Source of the DNA: JBFWYO01 sp050186335
GTDB lineage: Bacteria; Pseudomonadota; Alphaproteobacteria; Bin65
Assembly (NCBI GenBank): GCA_050186335.1
Contig: JBFWYO010000015.1
Span: 1 to 59,448 of the forward strand
Direction of reading: 5' to 3'
Length of the DNA: 59,448 nucleotides
Numbering within the stretch: position 1 is the first letter of the stretch; the number at the start of each line of letters is the position of its first letter. Below are positions 51,553 through 59,448 of this stretch, piece by piece. The translations under genes and the position numbers were made by a program. The notes below the pieces were generated by a model, which saw only the letters and a list, made by a program, of their open reading frames with translations, was not told the DNA's origin and did no database searches.

Positions 51553-51645
51553 GTATTTGATTTGTTGACAATATTTCAGGTCGAAAAAACTTCAAATTTG
51601 AGATAGAAATTTCCCAACGATAATGTTTTCAAGCGGGGGCAGTTC

Positions 51646-53322
51646 ATGAGCGTCAAATCCGACATCGAAATCGCGCGCGAAGCCACGATGCGGCCGATCG
51701 AACAGGTCGGCGCCAAACTGGGCATCCCGGAAAAGGATCTATTCCGCTACGGCCCGCACAAAGCGAAATTGTCGGCCGAGTTCATCGGCTCGTTGGCGAA
51801 CAAGCCCGAGGGGAAACTCATTCTGGTCACGGCAATCTCGCCGACGCCGGCCGGCGAAGGCAAGACGACGACCACGGTCGGTTTGGGCGACGGGCTCAAT
51901 CGCATCGGCAAGAAGGCGGCGATCTGTCTGCGCGAACCGAGCCTCGGCCCCTGCTTCGGCATGAAGGGCGGCGCCGCCGGCGGCGGCTACGCCCAAGTCG
52001 TGCCGATGGAAGACATCAACCTCCACTTCACCGGCGATTTCCACGCCATCGGCGCCGCGCACAATCTTTTGTCGGCGATGCTCGACAACCACGTCTATTG
52101 GGGCAACGAGCTCGACATCGACGTGCGCCGCGTCACCTGGCGCCGTGTCCTCGACATGAACGACCGCGCGCTGCGCGATATCGTCGTCTCGCTGGGCGGC
52201 GTCGCCAACGGTTTCCCGCGCGAGACCGGCTTCGACATCACGGTCGCATCCGAAGTCATGGCGATCTTTTGCCTGGCGACCGATATGGCGGATCTCAAGA
52301 AGCGCCTGGGCAGCATCGTCGTCGCGCAGACGCGCGGCCGCAAGGCGGTGCGCGCCCGCGATCTCAAGGCCGACGGCTCGATGGCGGTGCTGCTGAAGGA
52401 CGCGATCATGCCGAATCTGGTGCAAACGCTCGAAGGCAATCCCGCCTTCGTGCATGGCGGTCCGTTCGCCAACATCGCGCACGGCTGCAATTCCGTGATG
52501 GCGACCAAGACCGCGTTGAGACTGGCCGATTACGTCGTCACCGAAGCCGGGTTCGGCGCCGATCTGGGGGCCGAAAAATTCTTCGACATCAAATGCCGCA
52601 AGGCCGGATTGAAACCGGCGGCGGCAGTCATCGTCGCCACCGTGCGTGCGCTCAAGATGCATGGCGGTGTGGCCAAGGACGATCTGAAGAAGGAAAACGT
52701 CGCGGCGGTGAAGGCTGGATTGGCCAATCTCGGCCGCCATATCGAGAACGTCGCCAAGTTCGGCGTGCCGGCAGTGGTCGCGATCAACCGGTTTATCGCC
52801 GACACCGATGCCGAACTCGCCGCGGTCCAGGAGTTCTGCAAGACGCTCGGCGTCGAGGCGCTCGACTGCACCCATTGGGCGGACGGCAGCAAGGGCACCG
52901 AGGCGCTGGCGCGCAAGGTCGCAGCCTTGGCCGAGAGCGGCAAATCGAACTACAAGCCGCTGTATCCGGACGACTTGAAGCTGGCGGACAAGATCCGCAC
53001 CGTGGCGCAGCAGATCTATCGCGCCGCCGACGTTGCCTTCGACAAGAAGGAGCTCGATCAGCTCGCGCAGTACGAGAAGGACGGCTACGGCAATTTCCCG
53101 ATCTGCATGGCCAAGACGCAGTACAGTTTTTCGACCGACCCGGACAAGAAAGGCGCGCCGACCGGACATATCGTCCCGGTGCGCGAAATCCGGCTTGCCG
53201 GCGGCGCCGAATTCCTGGTCGTCATCTGCGGCGAGATCATGACCATGCCGGGCCTGCCGAAAGTGCCGGCGGCGCACGCGATTACGCTCAACAACAGCGG
53301 CCAGATCGAAGGCCTGTTCTGA
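51646..53322 (+). CDS. fhs: Formate-tetrahydrofolate ligase
   Basis: Makes 10-formyl-tetrahydrofolate from formate, THF and ATP, feeding one-carbon metabolism. It has 558 residues, the usual length. Family text: the P-loop TPAGEGKTTTTVGLGDGL, REPSLGPCFGMKGGAAGGGY, FTGDFHAIGAAHNLL, EAGFGADLGAEKFFDIKCR and the end PAAHAITLNNSGQIEGLF. The leader before it (51553-51645) is AT-rich and has TTGACA and GATAAT boxes, but not at standard spacing. GCGGGGG precedes the ATG. The BCCT transporter upstream could import methylated compounds whose demethylation yields one-carbon units, but this link is inference. Confidence 0.97.
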   Translation: MSVKSDIEIAREATMRPIEQVGAKLGIPEKDLFRYGPHKAKLSAEFIGSLANKPEGKLILVTAISPTPAGEGKTTTTVGLGDGLNRIGKKAAICLREPSLGPCFGMKGGAAGGGYAQVVPMEDINLHFTGDFHAIGAAHNLLSAMLDNHVYWGNELDIDVRRVTWRRVLDMNDRALRDIVVSLGGVANGFPRETGFDITVASEVMAIFCLATDMADLKKRLGSIVVAQTRGRKAVRARDLKADGSMAVLLKDAIMPNLVQTLEGNPAFVHGGPFANIAHGCNSVMATKTALRLADYVVTEAGFGADLGAEKFFDIKCRKAGLKPAAAVIVATVRALKMHGGVAKDDLKKENVAAVKAGLANLGRHIENVAKFGVPAVVAINRFIADTDAELAAVQEFCKTLGVEALDCTHWADGSKGTEALARKVAALAESGKSNYKPLYPDDLKLADKIRTVAQQIYRAADVAFDKKELDQLAQYEKDGYGNFPICMAKTQYSFSTDPDKKGAPTGHIVPVREIRLAGGAEFLVVICGEIMTMPGLPKVPAAHAITLNNSGQIEGLF

Positions 53323-53690
53323 TTGACCGCGCGAGCCGCCGGGCTCCGCCCGATGGCTGGACAAGCCGCAGACGCGCGAGGCCAATATGAATTGGCCGCC
53401 GCCGCGAAGCGTTTTTGCCGCGCCGCGGTCCGACCGTTTTGGATAAACTGAGCGGTGACCGACCAGCCTGCAGCCGCCCCGGGGCGGCGCCGGCGAACGC
53501 CCATGTCATTTCGATGGTGTCCAAGTGATCCACCCGGCTGCCCCGCCCGTATCTATGCGGTATTCGATGAAACGGCCCAGGGGCGAGGATCGGCGTGGCG
53601 TTGGCTCAGGCTTCGACGGCAGCGGTACAACCCGCCACAGGATGGAAACCCCGTGCAAACGGGCGATCCGGGTGGCGTCGCGAGGCTCCA
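53323..53690. other. Intergenic region before the sigma factor gene
   Basis: About 370 bases without a supported gene; a 32-codon frame at 53353 shows no family features. No terminator with a T-tract is evident after fhs. The region must hold the rpoE promoter; a TGATCC box at 53526 is listed separately. Confidence 0.45.
53526..53555 (+). promoter_or_regulatory. Possible autoregulated RpoE-type promoter
   Basis: TGATCC (53526-53531) followed after 18 bases by TATCTA (53550-53555) resembles the TGATCC-type -35 box known for RpoE in Rhodobacter. It would leave a 135-base leader before the GTG at 53691. Only one copy was seen, so the call is weak. Confidence 0.3.
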
Positions 53691-54260
53691 GTGAGTGAGG
53701 TAAAGCCGTCCCAGGACGCGCATCTCCGGGGCTTGCTAAATCGCGTGGCCCAGCAGCAGGACCGCGACGCCTTTGCGCAACTGTTCGGCCATTTCGCGCC
53801 GCGCCTCAAGGCCTTCAACCTGCGCGCCGGCATCGATGCCGATACCGCCGAAGATCTCGCGCACGAGGCAATGATCCAAGTCTGGCGCCGGGCCGAAAGT
53901 TTCGATCCGGCCAAGGCCGCCGTGTCGACCTGGATCTTCACCATCGCCCGCAACAAGCGGATCGACCGCTTGCGCCGCGAACGCTACCCGGAGACGGTGT
54001 CCGACGAGAACCGCCCGGAGGAAATCGACAGCGCGCCGGCCGCCGACGAACGCATCGAGGCGGACCAGTATCACGGCATCGTGCGCGAAGCGGTGCGGCA
54101 ATTGCCGGCCGAGCAGGCGCGCATCGTGCACATGGCGTTCTTCGAGGATAAGTCCCACTCCTCGATCGCGACGGAATTGAAGTTGCCGCTGGGCACGGTG
54201 AAATCGCGCATCCGACTGGCCTTGGCCCGGCTGCGCGAATTTGTTGCGGAGCGTGAGTAA
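53691..54260 (+). CDS. rpoE: ECF sigma factor, RpoE (ChrR-partner type)
   Basis: A 189-residue group 4 sigma factor. Region 2 reads DTAEDLAHEAMIQVWRRA and TWIFTIARNKRIDRLRRERY. Region 4 reads SIATELKLPLGTVKSRIRLA. It overlaps the anti-sigma gene by one base (TAATG), so the pair is coupled. The start is GTG with GAGG five bases before it. In Rhodobacter, RpoE-ChrR responds to singlet oxygen and organic peroxides. The lipid genes downstream fit that regulon. The equivalence is inferred from the ChrR partner and context. Confidence 0.93.
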   Translation: MSEVKPSQDAHLRGLLNRVAQQQDRDAFAQLFGHFAPRLKAFNLRAGIDADTAEDLAHEAMIQVWRRAESFDPAKAAVSTWIFTIARNKRIDRLRRERYPETVSDENRPEEIDSAPAADERIEADQYHGIVREAVRQLPAEQARIVHMAFFEDKSHSSIATELKLPLGTVKSRIRLALARLREFVAERE

Positions 54261-54910
54261 TGACGACACACCACCCGAACGACGAAATGCTGATGGAGTA
54301 TGCGGCCGGCACCTTGGCCGAGCCGGTTGCGGTCGCGCTGGCGAGCCACGTCGCCTTGTGCGCGGCCTGCAACGCGCTGATCGCCAAACTCGAAGCGGTC
54401 GGCGGTGCCGCGCTCGACGACGCGGCGCCGGCGCCGCTCGCCGGCGATGCTCTGGCGCGCACCTTGGCCGCCCTCGACCGCCCGGAACCAGTTGTGGCTC
54501 AACCGCAATACGACGAGGCGACGCGCAAGCTGGTGCCGGCGCCGGTCAGGCGATATCTCGGCGGCAATCTCGGCGCCTTGAAATGGCGCAAGCAAGGCAA
54601 GAGCGTCGAGCGTGCCACGCTCGACTCGGGCAACCCGGCGTACAGCATGTTCCTGCTGCGCGTGAAGGAGGGCCAGCCGTCCGCCATTCATACGCACACC
54701 GGCAACGAATTCACGATCGTGCTGTCGGGCGCCTACACCGACGGCAGCCAGCGGTTCGGCCGCGGCGATTTCCAGCACGCCTCGCCCGACATCAATCACA
54801 TCCCGATTGCCGAAGCCGGCCAGGCCTGCATATGCCTGGTGGTATTGGACGCGCCGATCAAATTGACCGGCCCGATCGGCAAGTACTTCAACCGCTTCGT
54901 GCCGTTCTGA
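54260..54910 (+). CDS. chrR: ChrR family zinc-binding anti-sigma factor with C-terminal cupin
   Basis: A 216-residue anti-sigma factor that holds RpoE inactive until a signal arrives. The N-terminal zinc site is formed by an early His and by H30-x3-C34-x2-C37 (SHVALCAAC). The C-terminal cupin domain shows the second metal site in SAIHTHTGNEFTIVLSG and a later His in SPDINHIPI. In Rhodobacter ChrR the cupin part is needed to sense singlet oxygen. All these ligands are present here. It is translationally coupled to rpoE. Confidence 0.94.
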   Translation: MTTHHPNDEMLMEYAAGTLAEPVAVALASHVALCAACNALIAKLEAVGGAALDDAAPAPLAGDALARTLAALDRPEPVVAQPQYDEATRKLVPAPVRRYLGGNLGALKWRKQGKSVERATLDSGNPAYSMFLLRVKEGQPSAIHTHTGNEFTIVLSGAYTDGSQRFGRGDFQHASPDINHIPIAEAGQACICLVVLDAPIKLTGPIGKYFNRFVPF

Positions 54911-54950
54911 ACGTTTCGACGCGTCGCGGCCGGCACGCAGACCTAACGCG

Positions 54951-55715
54951 ATGGTCATAAGCATGAAATCGGCCTGGATCACCGGCGCAAGCTCCGGCAT
55001 TGGCCGGGAACTCGCCCTGCAACTGGCGCGCGCCGGTTGGCTGGTCCTTGCCAGCGCCCGCAACGGACCCGGACTTGCCGAACTGGCAAAAGAAGCGGGC
55101 GACGATGCCGGCCGGATCGTCGCCTGCCCGCTCGACGTGACCGTGTCGAGCGCGGTCGCCGCGGCGGCGACCGCGATCACGGACGCGCACGGCGCGCCTG
55201 ATCTGGTCGTCCTCAACGCCGGCACCTACATACCCATGTCGCCGGAGACGTTTTCCGCGGTGCAGTTTCGCATGCAGCTCGACGTCAATCTCATGGGCGC
55301 CGTAAATGTGCTCGAGGCGTTGCTGCCCGCGCTGATCGCGCGCCGGCGGGGCCACGTGGTATTGGTCGCCTCGGTCGCGGGCTATCGCGGCTTGCCGACC
55401 AGCGAAGCGTACGGCGCCACCAAAGCGGCACTAATCAATCTTGCCGAATCGCTCAAGCTCGACCTCGCGCGCCACGACATCAAGGTGCAGCTGGTCAACC
55501 CGGGCTTCGTCGCGACGCCGCTGACCGCCAAGAACAGCTTCAAGATGCCGTTCCTGATGCCGGTCGACAGAGCCGCCGCGCGCATGATCGCCGGCATGGC
55601 ATCGGACCGGTTCGAAATTACCTTTCCGAAGCGCTTTACCTGGCAGCTCAAGGCGCTGCGGCTTCTGCCGTATCGGGTTTATTTTTGGCTCGCGCGAAAG
55701 ATCACCAAGGTCTAG
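54951..55715 (+). CDS. Short-chain dehydrogenase/reductase
   Basis: A 254-residue SDR with NAD(P)-binding TGASSGIGREL and active-site Ser in VLVASVAGYRG, followed by the YGATKAALINL Tyr/Lys pair. The end (LKALRLLPYRVYFWLARKITKV) is hydrophobic and basic, so it may touch the membrane. It follows chrR by 40 bases and could be in the same transcript. ATG 54951 is used; an ATG at 54963 would also fit. SDR genes of this type are often found beside RpoE-ChrR and CFA-synthase-like genes. Its stop overlaps the convergent DUF3833 gene by 14 bases. Confidence 0.9.
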   Translation: MVISMKSAWITGASSGIGRELALQLARAGWLVLASARNGPGLAELAKEAGDDAGRIVACPLDVTVSSAVAAAATAITDAHGAPDLVVLNAGTYIPMSPETFSAVQFRMQLDVNLMGAVNVLEALLPALIARRRGHVVLVASVAGYRGLPTSEAYGATKAALINLAESLKLDLARHDIKVQLVNPGFVATPLTAKNSFKMPFLMPVDRAAARMIAGMASDRFEITFPKRFTWQLKALRLLPYRVYFWLARKITKV

Positions 55716-56256
55716 CCATCGGCTGCGGACCGGCGCCGAGCGCGGCCTGATCGAGCCTGCGGAACGCGAGCATCAGCCTGCCGACGCGGAACCCGAATTT
55801 GGTGGCGTCGTTGACATTGATCACCATGCCGTCGGGTTCGAGATACATGCGATCGTCGAACGCCAGCATCGTGCTGCGCTGCTTCATTTGCACGTTCATG
55901 CGATAGCGCCAGGCGATGCCGTTGCCCCGAAAACGGCCGACCGCCTCGCCGTCGATGTCCGCGGCGGTCGCGCGCAGGCTCCCATCGCCCGCCTTCCGGA
56001 TCCGCCAGTCGCGGCGCAGCGAGCGGCCGTCGGCATAACGGAAAAGCTCCGACAGCACGAACGCGTCGCCCTGCCATTGGCCGAACGTGTCGACCGCCAT
56101 GCGCAGCCGCACCGTGCGGAAGCGATCCTCGAACACGCCGGTGCCGCGGGTGCGGCCATGAAAGTAACCGAGCATGTCGAAACTGCGCGGAAAGCTGGCT
56201 TCCGACGCGACCGGGCCGCATGCGCGGTCGAACAGGGCGGACGCGGACTCGGTCAT
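55702..56256 (-). CDS. DUF3833 family protein
   Basis: A 184-residue member of DUF3833, a lipocalin-like beta-rich family of unknown function. The recognisable text is LGYFHGRTRGTGVFEDRF, FRYADGRSLRRDWRI, AVGRFRGNGIAWRY, DDRMYLEPDGMVIN and KFGFRVGRLMLAFRR. It has no signal peptide or lipobox, although many relatives are lipoproteins. The ATG overlaps the stop of the CFA-synthase-like gene (ATGA). It is the last gene of the leftward operon FAD oxidoreductase-DUF1365-CFA synthase-DUF3833. It may carry or protect modified acyl chains. Confidence 0.85.
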   Translation of the reverse strand: MTESASALFDRACGPVASEASFPRSFDMLGYFHGRTRGTGVFEDRFRTVRLRMAVDTFGQWQGDAFVLSELFRYADGRSLRRDWRIRKAGDGSLRATAADIDGEAVGRFRGNGIAWRYRMNVQMKQRSTMLAFDDRMYLEPDGMVINVNDATKFGFRVGRLMLAFRRLDQAALGAGPQPMARPW

Positions 56257-57464
56257 TCGCGCGCCAACACCAGCTGGCGCACATCGATATTGCCGGCGCG
56301 AAACCCGCCTTCGCAGTAGGCCAGGTAATAGAGCCACATGCGGCGGAAGCGTTCGTCGAAGCCAAGCGTGGAAATGCGCGGCCAGGCGGCGAGAAACCGT
56401 TCGCGCCACACGGCGAGCGTGTCGGCGTAATGCTGGCCGAATCCGTCGTCGCCGTGCCACTTCAACCCGGCGCCGACGACGTGCGCCTTGAGCGCTTCGG
56501 GCGACGGCAGCATGCCGCCGGGGAAAACATATTTCTGAATGAAGTCCGTGCCGCGGCGATAGGCGCGGAACAGTCTGTCGTCGATGGTGATGATCTGGAG
56601 CCCGGCGCGGCCGCCGGATTTCAGCGACTCGCGCAGTTTGCCGAAAAACGCCGGCCAGTATTTCTCGCCCACCGCCTCGAACATCTCGATCGAGGCGACG
56701 CGATCGAACTGGCCGTTCACGTCGCGGTAGTCGCGCAGATCGACGGTGACTTTCTCGTTCAATCCTTCGCGAAAGATCCGCTCGCGGGTGAAATTGAACT
56801 GCTCCTTCGACAGCGTGATGGCGGTCACCCGCACGTCGCGCTCGCGCGCGGCGAGACTGGCGAAATGCCCCCAGCCGCAGCCGATTTCAAGCACCCGATG
56901 GCCCGGCCTTGCGTCGATCTGGTCGAGCAGGCGGCGGCACTTGTGCCGCTGCGCTTCCTCGAGCGACTGCGCCGGGCTGGCGAAGATCGCCGACGAATAG
57001 GTCAGCGTCGGGTCCAGCCATTGTTCGTAGAAATGATTGCCGAGATCGTAATGGTAGGCGATGTTGCGGCGGCTGCCGTCCTTCGAATTGTCGCGCAGGT
57101 GGTGGCGCAGCCGATCGAAAGCGCGCAGCACGGTCGCCGACCCGCGCGGTTCCGGCCTCGCCCGGCGATGCACGGCGGCGAGCTCGATCAGCGCCGCGAG
57201 ATCCGGGCTGTCCCAATCGCCGTCCATGTAGGATTCCGCGAAGCCGGTGGCGCCGTTCAACATCAGGCGCCACAACGGCCGCAGGTTTTCGAGCGTAATT
57301 TCGGCGATCGGGCCAGAAACGCCAGTTTCGATTCGCGTCGCCGCGCCGTCGGGCCAGCGGATCGAAAGACGTCCGCAGGTCAACTCGCGCCGCAGCAGCC
57401 GTTCGGCGACCGCGCGCGGGCCGAAGCGCGCAATGCTGGCGCCGATTTCCCTCTCGTGTCTCAT
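56253..57464 (-). CDS. Cyclopropane-fatty-acyl-phospholipid synthase family methyltransferase
   Basis: A 403-residue SAM-dependent enzyme that adds a methylene or methyl group to unsaturated acyl chains of membrane lipids. The SAM site is VLEIGCGWGHFASLAA. The lipid-binding and active-site blocks AYHYDLGNHFYEQWLDP, ASIEMFEAVGEKYWPAFF and YYLAYCEGGFRAGNI are all present. Related enzymes in Rhodobacter (UfaM type) start furan fatty acid synthesis under RpoE control. Whether this one makes cyclopropane or methylated chains is open. The ATG overlaps the DUF1365 stop. The position opposite rpoE-chrR suggests stress-induced membrane change. Confidence 0.9.
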   Translation of the reverse strand: MRHEREIGASIARFGPRAVAERLLRRELTCGRLSIRWPDGAATRIETGVSGPIAEITLENLRPLWRLMLNGATGFAESYMDGDWDSPDLAALIELAAVHRRARPEPRGSATVLRAFDRLRHHLRDNSKDGSRRNIAYHYDLGNHFYEQWLDPTLTYSSAIFASPAQSLEEAQRHKCRRLLDQIDARPGHRVLEIGCGWGHFASLAARERDVRVTAITLSKEQFNFTRERIFREGLNEKVTVDLRDYRDVNGQFDRVASIEMFEAVGEKYWPAFFGKLRESLKSGGRAGLQIITIDDRLFRAYRRGTDFIQKYVFPGGMLPSPEALKAHVVGAGLKWHGDDGFGQHYADTLAVWRERFLAAWPRISTLGFDERFRRMWLYYLAYCEGGFRAGNIDVRQLVLARE

Positions 57465-58285
57465 GGCTTCCCCCCGGAGTCCGTGACAGGCCGCGAGACG
57501 ATAGCCGGCGGCGCCGACTTGTCCAGGGGGTCGACGGGTCCGCCGCGGCCGAAAATGCGGTGCGCGTAGTAGCGGGCGCCCTTCCGCCACAGGCGGAACG
57601 CATGCCAGTGAATCGAGGCGATGACTTTCAGGCTCATCAGCGGATAGGCGAAGAAGCAGCGCAGCAACTCGCGGTCGGTCAGCGGCGCGCGCGTGCCGGT
57701 CCACGCCGCGCGGAGAATCTCGCCTGCGCCGCCGTACTCGCGGATGAACAGCGAAAAGCGGGCGTCCGGCGGCGTCAGGTGAAACTCGTAGCGCGCCGCC
57801 ATTTCGATAAACGGCGAGACATAGAACGCCTTGTCGCACGCTTGGCGCAGCCGCCCATCGGCGCCCGCCGCCGCCGGCAGCACGTAGCTGTGCCGCTCGC
57901 CGAACGTGTTGTGCACTTCGTATATGATAGCGGCCAGTGCGCCGGCGTCGTTGCGGCAGAAATAGACGCTGAGCGGATTGAACACGTAGCCGAACAGGCG
58001 CGGGAAGCACAGCAGCGAAATATGCGCGCCGGCATCCGCCAGGCCATGCTCCGCCAAGCGCCGGCGCGCCCAGTCGGCCGGATGCTCGACGGTCTTGTCG
58101 CCGTGGTCACGGTAATGGAAGCCAAACAGATTGAACCGATTGACCGAGAACAGGCGCAGCCGTCGGTGCAGCGTATCGAGCTCGTCCAGGTCGATCACCA
58201 TGCCGAACACGCGATAGCGGAAATGATGCCGGACCGGCTGCAAGCGCTGATGCACGACATGGCCGCGATAGATGGTCGATCTCAT
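57461..58285 (-). CDS. DUF1365 domain protein
   Basis: A 274-residue DUF1365 protein, function unknown, normally found with CFA synthase-like and FAD oxidoreductase genes. Family text: STIYRGHVVHQRLQPVRHHF at the start, RFNLFGFHYRDHG, YVFNPLSVYFCRND, YEVHNTFGERHSYVLP and KAFYVSPFIEM. Its start overlaps the oxidoreductase stop and its stop overlaps the CFA-synthase-like start (both ATGA). It is therefore in the middle of a tightly coupled operon. A role in modifying or handling lipid acyl chains is likely by context. Confidence 0.92.
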   Translation of the reverse strand: MRSTIYRGHVVHQRLQPVRHHFRYRVFGMVIDLDELDTLHRRLRLFSVNRFNLFGFHYRDHGDKTVEHPADWARRRLAEHGLADAGAHISLLCFPRLFGYVFNPLSVYFCRNDAGALAAIIYEVHNTFGERHSYVLPAAAGADGRLRQACDKAFYVSPFIEMAARYEFHLTPPDARFSLFIREYGGAGEILRAAWTGTRAPLTDRELLRCFFAYPLMSLKVIASIHWHAFRLWRKGARYYAHRIFGRGGPVDPLDKSAPPAIVSRPVTDSGGKP

Positions 58286-59448
58286 GCCGCCCTCGCCCAT
58301 TCCAGCGCCCGTGCGCGCGCGGACGTCGATCCGGCCGGCGCCACATCGGTCGTCCACGGCACGTCCGCGCCCAGCGCCCGGGCGACCGCGATGCCCGCGC
58401 GCAGCGCGTCTTCGTGGAACCCGTGTCCGCAATAACTGCCGCAAAACCAGGTGCCGCGGACACCCTGAATGTCGTCCAGCCGGCGCTGGGCGTTCAGGGC
58501 GGCCAGATCGAACTGCGGGTGCTCGTAGGCGAAACGGCGTTCGACCAGATCGGGTTGCGGCTCGCGCAGCGGATTGAGGCTGAGAAAAAGCGGCGAATTC
58601 GCCGGCAGGTTCTGCAGCCGGTTGAGCCAATAGGTAACCGAAACCGGCGATCCTGCGTCCGGGTTCCCCTGGTCGTTCCAGTCGGCCAGGTAATTCCAGC
58701 TCGCCCAGGCCGCTTTGCGCACCGGCATCAGGGCGGGATCGCGATGCAGCACCGCTCGGTTGGGCTGGTAGGCGAAGGCGCCGAGGATCGCCCGCTCGCG
58801 CCCGTCCGCGTCGGCGAGCATGCGCAAGGCCTGATCCCCGTGCGCCGCGACGACCACATGATCGAAGCCTTGCCAGCCGAAACGCTCGGTGAAGAGCCGC
58901 GTTTGACCCGCCGCGCGCAGGATCGACGTAACCGGCGTCGCGGTGTGCACGACGCAAGCCATCGAAGCCGCCATGGCTTGCACATAGCGGCGACTGCCGC
59001 CGGTGACCGTGCGCCAGCGGGGCCGCCGGGCGACCTGCAGGAGTCCGTGATTGTCGCAGAAGCGCAGGAAGCTCGCCGCCGGGTAATCGAGCAGCGAGTC
59101 CATCGTACCCGACCAGATCGCGGCGGCCATCGGCAGCAGATGCAGCTTGCGGAAATCCTCCGAATAGCCGCCGGCATCGAGCAATTGGCGCAGCGAAACA
59201 TGTTCAAGGCCAGCGTCCGCGCCGCGCCCGCGATGGGCGCGGTAATAGCGCAAGATCTCGCCGAGCAGCGCCCAAAAGCGCGGGCTGACGACGTTCGATC
59301 CCTGCGCGAACAGGCCGCGCAATTTCGAAGCCCCGGCATACTCGAACTTTCCGTCCGCCACCGACACCGAGAACGACATGTCGCTGGCCTCGGTCGCAAC
59401 GCCGAGCTGGCGAAACAGGGAAATCAGGTTCGGATAGGTGCGCTCGTT
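58282..59448 (-). CDS. FAD-dependent amine oxidase-like oxidoreductase (N-terminus outside window)
   Basis: The C-terminal 388 residues of an FAD/NAD(P)-binding oxidoreductase; the reading frame stays open to the edge, so the dinucleotide-binding start is missing. Visible are YPNLISLFRQLGVATEASDM, FCDNHGLLQVARRPRWRTVTGG, SYVQ-like FAD contacts, VVAAHGDQALRML, SWNYLADW and GVRGTWFCGSYCGHGFHEDAL. These fit the monoamine-oxidase-like proteins that accompany CFA synthase and DUF1365. It is the most upstream gene seen of the operon; the promoter lies outside the window. Its substrate is probably a lipid acyl chain, but this is inference. Confidence 0.9.
   Translation of the reverse strand, partial: NERTYPNLISLFRQLGVATEASDMSFSVSVADGKFEYAGASKLRGLFAQGSNVVSPRFWALLGEILRYYRAHRGRGADAGLEHVSLRQLLDAGGYSEDFRKLHLLPMAAAIWSGTMDSLLDYPAASFLRFCDNHGLLQVARRPRWRTVTGGSRRYVQAMAASMACVVHTATPVTSILRAAGQTRLFTERFGWQGFDHVVVAAHGDQALRMLADADGRERAILGAFAYQPNRAVLHRDPALMPVRKAAWASWNYLADWNDQGNPDAGSPVSVTYWLNRLQNLPANSPLFLSLNPLREPQPDLVERRFAYEHPQFDLAALNAQRRLDDIQGVRGTWFCGSYCGHGFHEDALRAGIAVARALGADVPWTTDVAPAGSTSARARALEWARAA

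Noticed and set aside
51553..51645. Riboswitch before fhs
   Set aside because: The leader is short and AT-rich and shows no conserved folate, glycine or other riboswitch motif that I can recognise.
53353..53451. Small open frame of 32 codons between fhs and rpoE
   Set aside because: No ribosome binding site and no similarity; too short to separate from chance.

Overview
The window is GC-rich, gene-dense DNA from a Gram-negative bacterium, most likely an alphaproteobacterium. Pointers are an LpxD lipid A acyltransferase, a DUF1127 protein, a RpoE/ChrR sigma/anti-sigma pair with its lipid-modification neighbours, a feruloyl-CoA-synthase-type ligase and dispersed intergenic palindromes. No rRNA, tRNA, CRISPR array, transposase or phage gene was seen. 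The two edge genes (ligA at the left, an FAD-dependent oxidoreductase at the right) are cut by the window.

Left part (1-7.2 kb): the 3' end of ligA, an Xaa-Pro aminopeptidase, a DUF1127 protein with a clear terminator, an acyl-CoA synthetase with an unusual basic N-terminal tail, and a crotonase followed by a terminator. From 7.3 to 23.2 kb there is a first catabolic block: a tandem HxlR regulator facing the crotonase across a perfect palindrome, an HpaB-type flavin hydroxylase, a cupin plus alpha/beta hydrolase pair, a three-subunit molybdenum hydroxylase (large subunit fused to a CoxG domain, with Asp at the usual catalytic Glu), a membrane diguanylate cyclase, two crotonases, a feruloyl-CoA-synthase-like ligase and a long acyl-CoA dehydrogenase. 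Between 23.2 and 28.3 kb sits a surface-glycan-like module: a 1042-residue polytopic membrane protein, a STELLO/DUF288-like protein and a family 2 glycosyltransferase without a visible DXD motif.

From 28.3 to 44.2 kb lies a second catabolic block, mostly on the minus strand. MarR, HpaB, flavin reductase and thiolase form one set. UbiD decarboxylase, AhpD-like protein, MarR, EthD-like protein, Old Yellow Enzyme, DUF2848 protein, cupin, GntR, amidase, an unrecognised 120-residue protein and glutathionyl-hydroquinone reductase form a nearly unbroken 9-kb run. A GlxA-type regulator sits between the two sets, and a crotonase and small cupin diverge from ubiD. Together these genes suggest CoA-dependent and hydroquinone/catechol-forming breakdown of phenolic acids, but the substrate cannot be read from the sequence. 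Start-codon overlaps and operator-like palindromes beside several regulators support separate, locally controlled operons.

Right part (44.2-59.4 kb): an lpxD-ACP-ketosynthase operon next to an extremely AT-rich intergenic island, a TetR regulator with its own palindrome, an alpha/beta hydrolase, a BCCT transporter, formate-tetrahydrofolate ligase (fhs), and finally rpoE-chrR-SDR convergent with a tightly overlapping operon for an FAD oxidoreductase, DUF1365, a cyclopropane-fatty-acid-synthase-like methyltransferase and DUF3833. By analogy with known RpoE/ChrR systems, that last group looks like a singlet-oxygen or membrane-lipid stress module.
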